From positions 66,156 through 130,155 of the forward strand of contig CAZVYY010000006.1 in the NCBI GenBank assembly GCA_964630775.1: a stretch of 64,000 bases of DNA, read 5' to 3'. The notes beneath the pieces are model-generated. The model was given only the letters and a program-made list of their open reading frames with translations. It made no database searches and was not told where the DNA came from. Both the position numbers and the translations under genes were made by a program. Of the stretch, positions 32,661 to 40,339 are shown piece by piece (the first letter of the stretch is position 1; every line of letters starts with the position of its first letter). Origin of the DNA: Anaeroglomus sp964630775 (lineage in GTDB: Bacteria > Planctomycetota > Phycisphaerae > Sedimentisphaerales > Anaerohalosphaeraceae).

Positions 32661-32984
32661 ATGAACGTAAAAACAGAAACCTCGACCGATTATGCAGCGA
32701 TGGCGGATTTTCTTGAAAATCTCCTGATGCGGCAGGCCGACAAGCTCCGCAGTTATGACCTCGACGGTGCCAGTGCCATTGCCGAACAGTCCGCCCCGAT
32801 TGCCGAAGAACTGACCCGGCACAAGGTCCTCAATCGTCCTGAATTCGCCGAACGCAAACGCCGCCTCGAGCAGATGTACAAGGATATCTGTCTGATTATC
32901 TCCGATCAGCGGCAGGAAGTCTCCGACAAACTCGCCCAGATTCGCCAGGGCCTCCATGCCCTCGGCGGCTATAAAGGCAAATAA
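32661..32984 (+). CDS. Small helical protein, possible FliT/FlgN-type flagellar chaperone
   Basis: A 107-residue all-helical protein. The second half (LEQMYKDICLIISDQRQEVS, then DKLAQIRQGLHALGGYKG) has the heptads and the RxGxxAxxxYxx-style end seen in FliT and FlgN export chaperones. There are no other motifs, so the call rests on size, helical pattern and location in a flagellum-linked operon. AAGGA lies 10 bases before the ATG. If right, it would escort a late export substrate such as the filament cap FliD or flagellin. Confidence 0.5.
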   Translation: MNVKTETSTDYAAMADFLENLLMRQADKLRSYDLDGASAIAEQSAPIAEELTRHKVLNRPEFAERKRRLEQMYKDICLIISDQRQEVSDKLAQIRQGLHALGGYKGK

Positions 32985-33022
32985 GCACGGCAGTCAAGCC
33001 GCATGCAGGATCGGTATTGGTT

Positions 33023-33451
33023 ATGAAAGATCATCTGATTGTACAAAACGATACGCTCGTCGAAAGTATCGAATGTGATGGGCAATTGATTGCCACCATC
33101 ATTCGTGCTGAAAAGATGCCCGACGAGACGGAGTTCGTAACCGGCGATGATGTCAAACAGCAGGTTGGATTTGTTGTCTATCCCGAAGGGGGGATTATTC
33201 CCCGCCATATCCATGTCCCGATGGAGCGTCACCTGCGAGGGACGTCCGAGGTCCTGGTAGTCCGCAAAGGCATGCTGGAAGCGGATTTCTACACCGATGG
33301 CAAAGAGTTTATCTGCACCCGCCTGCTGCGGCAGGGCGATGTCCTGCTGCTGATCAGCGGCGGTCACGGCTTCCGCTGCCTCAAAGACACGGTTCTGCTG
33401 GAAGTCAAACAGGGCCCGTACCTGGGCCCCCAGGAAAAACAGCGGTTTTAA
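33023..33451 (+). CDS. Cupin-domain protein
   Basis: A 142-residue single-domain cupin. The first cupin motif is the IPRHIHVPMERHLRGTSEVL block (about residues 60-80), with metal-ligand histidines and an E, and the second is GDVLLLISGGHGF near 107-119. Proteins of this kind occur beside methyltransferases and glycosyltransferases in surface-glycan clusters, and some are sugar isomerases or epimerases. The substrate is unknown. A TTG at 33017 would add two residues; the ATG at 33023 is preferred. Confidence 0.75.
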   Translation: MKDHLIVQNDTLVESIECDGQLIATIIRAEKMPDETEFVTGDDVKQQVGFVVYPEGGIIPRHIHVPMERHLRGTSEVLVVRKGMLEADFYTDGKEFICTRLLRQGDVLLLISGGHGFRCLKDTVLLEVKQGPYLGPQEKQRF

Positions 33452-33471
33452 AAAAAGAGATATTTATAGGC

Positions 33472-34482
33472 ATGATCATGGAAGCACTGACGACAGGATT
33501 AATTGAAGGTCCGACATGTGTCTCCGGCGAACAAAATCAGCGATATTTTGTTTCGGAGACCGGGCAAAAATATGATTTTATCGATGGCTTGCGCGAAAGA
33601 ATTATTCCCAACTGGCCCCGGTATTATCTGCCGCCCTCGGAAGCAGGTAAAAATGCCCTGACTCAAAATGAGATTAATAAAAACATACAGGGCATGAAAC
33701 AGAATACCCAGTTCCTTCAGGCTCATGGTTTTTCTTTCCAGAATAAGGATGTTTTTGAGTTTGGATGCGGTTATGGGGTGCGGACCTATTTAATGTCTGA
33801 GTTGGGAGCTCGCTCGGTCACAGGCATGGACTTTCCTGATTACTCCATCCGCCAGTCCAATGAGATGGATATGACTCACTCCAACAAGGAGATGGTTTCG
33901 GGTTGGACCACATGTTATCGTGAACAGGTCGGGCAGTTGTTTCCCCCGCAGACTCGCACCAGAGTCGATTTTATCGAGGGAGATATCCATCAATTCGATG
34001 TCTGTGAAAAATATGATGCGATTATGAGCTGGTACACCCTGGAACATATTCATAATCCTATGGTTGCGCTTGAAAATGTTTATCGCGCCCTGAAGCCGGG
34101 AGGATTTTCATTTCACGAATATAATCCGTTCTTTTCTTTTTCAGGGGGGCATCCTTTTTGTACGCTGGATTTTCCCTTTGGACATTGCTGTTTATCTCCG
34201 CAGGATTTCAGACGGTATATTCTTCAATTCAGGCCCAGGGAGCAAAAGGCTGCTCTGGATTATTATGAAAACAACCTGAATCGCATGACGTATGCGGATT
34301 TGGTTCATTGTGCCGATAAAGCCGGATTTCAAATCCTTGCATTCATTCCCTGGGCAAATCAGAACCGGGTGTCACAAATCGATCAGGCCATTCTAATGAA
34401 TGTGCAGAGAAATTATCCAAAGGCAACCATGGCCGATCTGATGGCGGACATCGTTTGGATTCTTCTGAGAAAGCCGGCATAA
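33472..34482 (+). CDS. Class I SAM-dependent methyltransferase
   Basis: A 336-residue methyltransferase with motif I VFEFGCGYGVRTYLMSELGA (about residues 93-112), an acidic GMDFPDYS strand-2 end, SWYTLEHIHNP at motif post-I, and ALKPGGFSFHEYNPF for the later strand. Residues 1-85 form an N-terminal extension. It sits between a cupin and another methyltransferase in the modification island and likely methylates a sugar or lipid-linked glycan. The specific substrate cannot be deduced. Two close ATGs (33472 and 33478) are possible starts. Confidence 0.85.
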   Translation: MIMEALTTGLIEGPTCVSGEQNQRYFVSETGQKYDFIDGLRERIIPNWPRYYLPPSEAGKNALTQNEINKNIQGMKQNTQFLQAHGFSFQNKDVFEFGCGYGVRTYLMSELGARSVTGMDFPDYSIRQSNEMDMTHSNKEMVSGWTTCYREQVGQLFPPQTRTRVDFIEGDIHQFDVCEKYDAIMSWYTLEHIHNPMVALENVYRALKPGGFSFHEYNPFFSFSGGHPFCTLDFPFGHCCLSPQDFRRYILQFRPREQKAALDYYENNLNRMTYADLVHCADKAGFQILAFIPWANQNRVSQIDQAILMNVQRNYPKATMADLMADIVWILLRKPA

Positions 34483-34506
34483 CATTATGAAATGATTATC
34501 GGCTGA

Positions 34507-35709
34507 ATGCAGCAATATAAAATAATGGATAAGGAAAAAGATGTGTTTGCCGCAGAACAGACAAAAATGAATACGAATTTGAGAGCTGGTACTGGTCTTT
34601 TGAATCCCTCTGGTAAAGACCGTATCGTAAATTTGCAGAAAATATACAATAATCAATTCTATAACGATCACAAAAATGAGACATTGTGTTCAGCGGAAGT
34701 AATTGTGCCGCTGGTATTGGATGTCTTTCCCGCTCAATCGGTGATTGACGTGGGGTGCGGTACCGGTGCATGGCTGAGCCTGTTTCGCAAATACGGGGTG
34801 TCCCGTATCCGGGGATATGATGCCGCGCGTTTGTCAGAAGAACAGTATTTTATTGAATCAGAAAATATTGTCCCCAATTGCGATTTTTCTTCACCGGATT
34901 TCAGGATATCCGAAGTCTGTGATATCGTATCCTGTCTGGAAGTGGCCGAGCATCTGCCGGATTCTGCATCCGATTGCCTGATACGAACTCTGACTCAGAT
35001 AGCACCGGTTGTTTTATTCTCTGCGGCATTTCCCGGCCAGACCGGGGTCAATCATATCAATGAACAGCCGCCGTGGTATTGGCGGAAGAAATTCAATACA
35101 CGAGGTTATATTGAGATGGATTGCCTGCGGTCGCACATCTGGTCGGACAAGCGGATTAGTTGGTGGTATCGTCAGAATATCACAATTTATGTCCGGCCGG
35201 ATTATTTGCATCATAATTCCAAAGCGGCCCAATTATCGCAGCGGTATCCGGAACTGAAAGAACCGGAAAAACTGACCATGATCAGTGAACGCATTCTCAA
35301 AAAACTCCTGAATGCGGCATCCTCTCCTGCTCAACAGGCAGTCAGTCAAGCCGGTCCTTCGCATAGTATCCCCGCAACCCCGGATCAACAACAGGATATT
35401 CTGGCCGGAATTCAGAACGATATCAGTCACAGGGATTATAATGCCGCACTGCAAAAGCTGGATATTGCTGCAGGCTTGTATCCGACACTGTCCCGAATTC
35501 ACTTCCTCAGAGCAGTCTGCTATGAACGATTGGGTCAATATGCCGATGCTCGATGTGCCATTCATGCGGAATTGAAAAATACCCCCGGGCATGAGGTCTC
35601 CATCCGCCTGCTGCAGTCGATTGAGCAGAACTTAAAAAGCCGTCGGCCGATGAACCAGTCTGAGGCGGCAGAATCCAATGGCTGGCTTCGCGTGGTATAT
35701 AAACAATAA
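34507..35709 (+). CDS. SAM-dependent methyltransferase fused to TPR-like region
   Basis: A 400-residue protein. Residues 70-240 carry a class I methyltransferase: SVIDVGCGTGAWLSLFRKYG, IRGYDAARLSEEQY, DIVSCLEVAEHL. After a linker (~265-305), the C-terminal 90 residues contain a TPR-like pair (RDYNAALQKLDIAAGLYPTL and RAVCYERLGQYADARCAIHA). The transferase-plus-TPR layout repeats that of the glycosyltransferases upstream, suggesting a shared way of docking to a protein target. The start is uncertain; the ATG at 34525 is an alternative. Confidence 0.8.
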   Translation: MQQYKIMDKEKDVFAAEQTKMNTNLRAGTGLLNPSGKDRIVNLQKIYNNQFYNDHKNETLCSAEVIVPLVLDVFPAQSVIDVGCGTGAWLSLFRKYGVSRIRGYDAARLSEEQYFIESENIVPNCDFSSPDFRISEVCDIVSCLEVAEHLPDSASDCLIRTLTQIAPVVLFSAAFPGQTGVNHINEQPPWYWRKKFNTRGYIEMDCLRSHIWSDKRISWWYRQNITIYVRPDYLHHNSKAAQLSQRYPELKEPEKLTMISERILKKLLNAASSPAQQAVSQAGPSHSIPATPDQQQDILAGIQNDISHRDYNAALQKLDIAAGLYPTLSRIHFLRAVCYERLGQYADARCAIHAELKNTPGHEVSIRLLQSIEQNLKSRRPMNQSEAAESNGWLRVVYKQ

Positions 35710-35740
35710 ATTCTGATATCAGGATGAATGGTGGAATATA

Positions 35741-38152
35741 ATGTTTAGACCTCTTTTAGTCAGACCTGCATATCCTTCCTCTCCTTTCGGGGGGATTAAT
35801 CAGCCGGTTGGAATTGGTTGTTTGGCTGAGATTCTCAATCAGGCTGGAGCGGAGTATGAAATTTGTGATCTTCAGGTTGAAACGGAGTCGCAGTTATTTC
35901 ATAAAATCGCCAGTTTTGCTCCAAGTCATATTGGATTATCATTGATGTCGCTGGATTACGACAGTCATTATTCGCTTATTAGCAAAATAAAACAGCATGC
36001 ACGGCATATCCCGATTATAGTGGGGGGGCCTCATGCAGCGTATATTCGGGAGGCAATATTTGATGAGTGTGCCGGAGTCGATATTATTGTATTTAATGAA
36101 GGAGAGCCCTTTATCAGCGATATGCTGGAGGGAAAGCATCTGGAACATATCCCGGGAATTGCTGTCCGACAGGGACGGGATCGGATAACAACTCCAGAAC
36201 GGAAGTTTGTTGACGATCTGGATCAATTGCCGTTCCCCCGGTATGCAAAGTTTAGCTTGCCGATGTATGGCGATAAAATGGATTTGATCACATCCCGCGG
36301 TTGTCCTTTTTCCTGTATTTTCTGTGGAGCGCATATATCCATGGGCCGAAAATGGCGATCCAGGAGTGCTGTCAGCGTCATTCACGAAATTCGCTACTGG
36401 TACCATAAAGGGTATCGCAGGTTCAATTTCGTTGACAGTAACTTTTTCATGTCCCATGAACGAGTAAAACAGCTGTGTGCCGGCCTGAATGATTTGAATC
36501 TTCAGATTACTCTTAGTTCCGATGGCATGCGGGCCAACGATTATAATGAAGAAACTCTGAAGATAATGAAAAGTTACGGTCTCAGGCACGTGGCAATCGG
36601 GATCGAAAGTGCCAATGAAGATATACTCAAACGCATCAAAAAAGGCGAGTCGCTCGCCGATATCCGGCGATGCATGGATGGTCTGCAAAAGCTGGGTATT
36701 GATGTCATTGCTTTCTTTATTGTTGGACTGCCCGGGGAGACGGTAGAGCATGTATTCAATTCATTCGATTTTGCATTGAGTTACCCCGGAATATGTAATG
36801 TTTTCTTTTTTAATCCCAATCCTCTGGAAGGAACAGAACTGTATGATATATGCAGAAAAAAAGGTTATTTAAAAAGTTCTGTTGAAATGATTCGTCGTAA
36901 TATGGGGGGAATGGGCGATGAGATTCCAATATCCACGCCGGAACTCCCTGTAACCGTTCGACGTGAGCTGATGACACTGTCACATAAAGTGAAAGAAGCT
37001 GTGAAATTACAGTATAATTTGTATAAACAGTCTCATACGATGAATTCGCCGAAACGAGACAAGGTGCTCAAAGAAATAGCCGAAATTAGAATTGAGATTG
37101 ATAAGATGAAAATAAATATACGTGAAATGGTTGCCAGCCGGAGTTTGAGTCAGATCGAGTTTGAGAACTCACCGGAATTTTCAGTTATTATCCCTACGCG
37201 CAATCGAGCGGCATCATTGGAGCAAACGTTGTATTCCCTGTGTTCAATTCAGAATCCGGGGCATCCTTATGAGATTATTGTTGTTGATAATGGTTCTACG
37301 GATGCGACCCGGCAGGTGACGGAATTATTCAAACAGGCCCTGCCGCAATTAAAGTATGTATTCGAACCCAATCCCGGCCTGCATAACGGCCGCCATCGGG
37401 GTGCACTGGAGGCCAAAGGTCAATATTTATGTTATCTGGATGACGATGTTAAAGTGGATCCGTTATGGCTGAAATCAGTGGCCGAAACCTTCGAGACAAC
37501 CGGCGCGGTTCTGGTTGGTGGCAAGATTTTGCCTGAATACGAACAAACTCCCCCGGATTGGGTCAAAGAATTTGTCAAACCTGTTGGCAATTACGGCTAT
37601 AACATCGGCCAGTTGACGCTGATTGATCTGGGCGAACAAATTCGGGAAATTGACCCCATCTATGTCTGGGGCGCCAATTTCTCCATTCGCAAAGATGTTT
37701 TATTCGAATGCGGCGGGTTCTGCCCGGATTCCATGCCCAAAGAACTGCTGGATCTCCGCGGTGACGGCGAAACCGGCCTGTCCCGTGCCATCAAACAGAA
37801 AGGCTATAAGGCGTTCTATCATCCCAGGGCGATGGTTCGCCACTGCATCTCTAAAGACAGGCTGACGGTGGATTATTTCTGTGCCCGCATGTTCAATCAG
37901 GGAATTTCCGATTCTTTTACCGAGATTCGCAATGCCGGCAAATTGCCTAACCCCGTAGTGTCGGCGGCGTGGGAGGCCTATCAGAATGGTAAAATCCATC
38001 ATCGCCGGATCGTGCAGAATAATCCGAATCTGCTGTCCTGGATTACCCGCAAGGATTATTTTTCAGAATGCCAGTCCAAAACACCGGCTCCAGCGATTCA
38101 ATCTCAGCAGAAAATAGAAAATAAAACAGTTCAGATGGTTGCCGGAGATTAG
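35741..38152 (+). CDS. B12-binding radical SAM protein fused to GT2 glycosyltransferase
   Basis: An 803-residue fusion. Residues 1-140 are a cobalamin-binding Rossmann domain (PIIVGGPHAAYIREAI, VDIIVFNEGEPF) without DxHxxG. Residues 180-400 are a radical SAM domain with the [4Fe-4S] motif C188-x3-C192-x2-C195 (RGCPFSCIFCGAH), then AIGIESANEDILKRI and FFIVGLPGETVEHVF. A helical, coiled-coil-like linker (~405-470) leads to a GT2 domain at 480-760: FSVIIPTRNRAASLEQTL, DNGSTDATRQ, and D567-D569 (CYLDDDV). Class B radical SAM enzymes with this layout often methylate unactivated carbons. Joined to a sugar transferase, it could make and attach a C-methylated sugar. That chemistry is inference. GGTGGA precedes the ATG. 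Confidence 0.88.
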   Translation: MFRPLLVRPAYPSSPFGGINQPVGIGCLAEILNQAGAEYEICDLQVETESQLFHKIASFAPSHIGLSLMSLDYDSHYSLISKIKQHARHIPIIVGGPHAAYIREAIFDECAGVDIIVFNEGEPFISDMLEGKHLEHIPGIAVRQGRDRITTPERKFVDDLDQLPFPRYAKFSLPMYGDKMDLITSRGCPFSCIFCGAHISMGRKWRSRSAVSVIHEIRYWYHKGYRRFNFVDSNFFMSHERVKQLCAGLNDLNLQITLSSDGMRANDYNEETLKIMKSYGLRHVAIGIESANEDILKRIKKGESLADIRRCMDGLQKLGIDVIAFFIVGLPGETVEHVFNSFDFALSYPGICNVFFFNPNPLEGTELYDICRKKGYLKSSVEMIRRNMGGMGDEIPISTPELPVTVRRELMTLSHKVKEAVKLQYNLYKQSHTMNSPKRDKVLKEIAEIRIEIDKMKINIREMVASRSLSQIEFENSPEFSVIIPTRNRAASLEQTLYSLCSIQNPGHPYEIIVVDNGSTDATRQVTELFKQALPQLKYVFEPNPGLHNGRHRGALEAKGQYLCYLDDDVKVDPLWLKSVAETFETTGAVLVGGKILPEYEQTPPDWVKEFVKPVGNYGYNIGQLTLIDLGEQIREIDPIYVWGANFSIRKDVLFECGGFCPDSMPKELLDLRGDGETGLSRAIKQKGYKAFYHPRAMVRHCISKDRLTVDYFCARMFNQGISDSFTEIRNAGKLPNPVVSAAWEAYQNGKIHHRRIVQNNPNLLSWITRKDYFSECQSKTPAPAIQSQQKIENKTVQMVAGD

Positions 38153-38164
38153 ATAGATAATCTT

Positions 38165-39280
38165 ATGAATCCAATTCCCGTCAACACACCATCACTGACC
38201 GGCAACGAGGAAAAATATCTCGCGGACTGCATCCGCACCGGCTGGATTTCCTCCGAAGGCCCGGCCATCAGGGAATTTGAGCAGACATTCGCCGCCAAAA
38301 TCGGACGCCGCTGCGGAATCGCCGTCAGCAACGGCACCGCCGCCCTTGAAATCGCCGTCAGAGCCTTGAATCTCGGCCCCGGCGATGAAGTCATCCTGCC
38401 GACATTCACTATTATTTCCTGTGCCGCCGCCGTCGTCAAAGAAGGGGCCATCCCCGTCGTCGTCGATGCCGACCCTGTCACATGGAATATGGACGTCACC
38501 CAACTTGCAGAAAAAATCACCGCCCAAACCCGAGCCATCATGCCCGTTCACATCTACGGCCTGCCCGTTGATATGGATCCGATTATCGAACTGGCCCGCA
38601 GGTACAATCTCAAAATCATTGAAGACGCTGCCGAAGCCCACGGCCAGACCTACAAAGGCAAACCCTGCGGCACCTTCGGCGACCTGAGCATCTTCAGTTT
38701 TTACCCCAATAAGCTCATCACCACCGGCGAAGGCGGCATGCTTGTAACCGACGATGAAACTCTCGCCGAGCGCTGCCGCAGCCTTCGTAACCTGTGCTTT
38801 CAGCCCCAGCGACGTTTTATCCATGAAGAACTCGGCTGGAATTACCGCATGACCAACCTCCAGGCCGCACTTGGTCTGGCCCAGTTGGAACAGTGGAACA
38901 GCTTTATTCAGCGAAAACGCAAAATGGGCCGCCTTTATACGAAATTATTAACAGGCGTTCAAGGTATCCAATTGCCCCTTGAAAAGACAGACCATGCCGA
39001 CAATATCTATTGGGTATTCGGACTTGTCGTGGATGAAAAATTAGGCTCCGCAAAAACCATCATGGACAGATTGGCCCAGGACCAAATTGGCACCCGCCCG
39101 TTTTTCTATCCCATGCACCAGCAGCCGGTCTTCCAAAAAATGGGTTTGTTTTCAGGCCTTTCCTGCCCCGTTGCCGAACGCATCGCCGAACAGGGTTTCT
39201 ACCTGCCGTCGGGCCTCGGATTAACCGAAGACCAGATCGTCTATATCGCCGACTGCCTTAAACAAGTCTTGAAATCATAA
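38165..39280 (+). CDS. DegT/DnrJ/EryC1/StrS family sugar aminotransferase
   Basis: PLP-dependent aminotransferase (371 residues) that installs an amino group on a keto-sugar nucleotide. The PLP lysine is K183 in SIFSFYPNKLITTGEGGM. IEDAAEAHGQTYKG at 152-165 carries the cofactor-binding aspartate, and GIAVSNGTAALEIA near 51-64 binds phosphate. Enzymes of this class make the amino sugars used on flagellins, O-antigens and capsules. The 4,6-dehydratase that would supply the substrate is not in the window. It lies 12 bases after the radical SAM/GT2 gene and 12 bases before a methyltransferase. Confidence 0.93.
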   Translation: MNPIPVNTPSLTGNEEKYLADCIRTGWISSEGPAIREFEQTFAAKIGRRCGIAVSNGTAALEIAVRALNLGPGDEVILPTFTIISCAAAVVKEGAIPVVVDADPVTWNMDVTQLAEKITAQTRAIMPVHIYGLPVDMDPIIELARRYNLKIIEDAAEAHGQTYKGKPCGTFGDLSIFSFYPNKLITTGEGGMLVTDDETLAERCRSLRNLCFQPQRRFIHEELGWNYRMTNLQAALGLAQLEQWNSFIQRKRKMGRLYTKLLTGVQGIQLPLEKTDHADNIYWVFGLVVDEKLGSAKTIMDRLAQDQIGTRPFFYPMHQQPVFQKMGLFSGLSCPVAERIAEQGFYLPSGLGLTEDQIVYIADCLKQVLKS

Positions 39281-39292
39281 ACCGGAACCACG

Positions 39293-40063
39293 ATGTCCGT
39301 TTTTCAGCATTATGCCCGCTATTACGATTTGCTCTATCAGGATAAAGATTATCCGGCTGAGATTGCATACATAGTGGATAAGATAACCCGCTATCAGCCG
39401 GCCGCCAAAACCATCCTCGACCTCGGCTGCGGCACAGGCCGACATGCCTGCCTCCTGGCCGAAATAGGCTACGATGTCGTCGGAGTCGATTTCAGTGAAT
39501 CCATGATCGCCTTAGCCAGAGATCGGCGAAATCGGCAAAAAATCAATTCACAATGTCTGGTTTTCCAGCAGGGCGATATCCGGCATCTCAACCTGAACAA
39601 GCAGTTCGATGTCGTCATCTCCCTGTTTCATGTCTTCAGCTACCTGACGGCCAATGAGGACCTGACACAGGGCTTCCAAACCGTCTCCCGCCACCTCAAA
39701 CCCGGCGGACTTTTCCTGTTTGATTTCTGGTATGGCCCAGCCGTCCTGACACAGCAGCCCGAAATCCGGACCAAAAACCTCGCCGATGAAGTCATCGAAG
39801 CTCAGCGGCTTGCCCGTCCCGAAATGCACATTAACGACAATATTGTCGATGTTAATTACGACCTGTCTATTCGTGAATGCTCCACCGGCAAAGTCGATAC
39901 CGTCCGCGAGCAGCACCGGATGCGATACCTTTTTCTGCCCGAGGTGCGGCAGTATATTCAGAACGCCGGCCTTCAGTACCTCTTCGCCGAGGAATGGCTG
40001 ACCCGCTGTACCCCCTCAGCCCAAACATGGGGCGTCTGCTGCGGTGCTGCTCATTCACGGTAG
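39293..40063 (+). CDS. Class I SAM-dependent methyltransferase
   Basis: A 256-residue methyltransferase of the Methyltransf_25 type. Motif I is TILDLGCGTGRHACLLAEIG (residues ~41-60), strand 2 ends in VGVDFSESM, QGDIRHLNLNKQFDVVISLF covers motifs II-III, and LKPGGLFLFDFWYG follows. It resembles sugar N- or O-methyltransferases that act after an aminotransferase of the DegT class, and that is the gene directly upstream. It is the last gene of the co-directional island; a 276-base AT-rich gap follows. Confidence 0.87.
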   Translation: MSVFQHYARYYDLLYQDKDYPAEIAYIVDKITRYQPAAKTILDLGCGTGRHACLLAEIGYDVVGVDFSESMIALARDRRNRQKINSQCLVFQQGDIRHLNLNKQFDVVISLFHVFSYLTANEDLTQGFQTVSRHLKPGGLFLFDFWYGPAVLTQQPEIRTKNLADEVIEAQRLARPEMHINDNIVDVNYDLSIRECSTGKVDTVREQHRMRYLFLPEVRQYIQNAGLQYLFAEEWLTRCTPSAQTWGVCCGAAHSR

Positions 40064-40339
40064 ATGTGGCCTGTCTATTCTGAATCTCCGTATAAAGACC
40101 AGTTAAAGAATACTGCACCCAATCAATACAAAATCTGCATCCATAGTAATACTCTCTTTAAAAGCGGGAAAAAATGATATCAATATCAGTATTTTTCCTT
40201 GTTTTGCTGAATCCAATCGGTTTATGCTGGATTGCAATTGTTTTACATCGTGGTTTTGCATAAAATGAAATGCCACCTTATGAAGCAAAATCAACAGAAT
40301 GGTTTCTGTATGATTACCTTTTTCTGAGAGGAGAAAACC

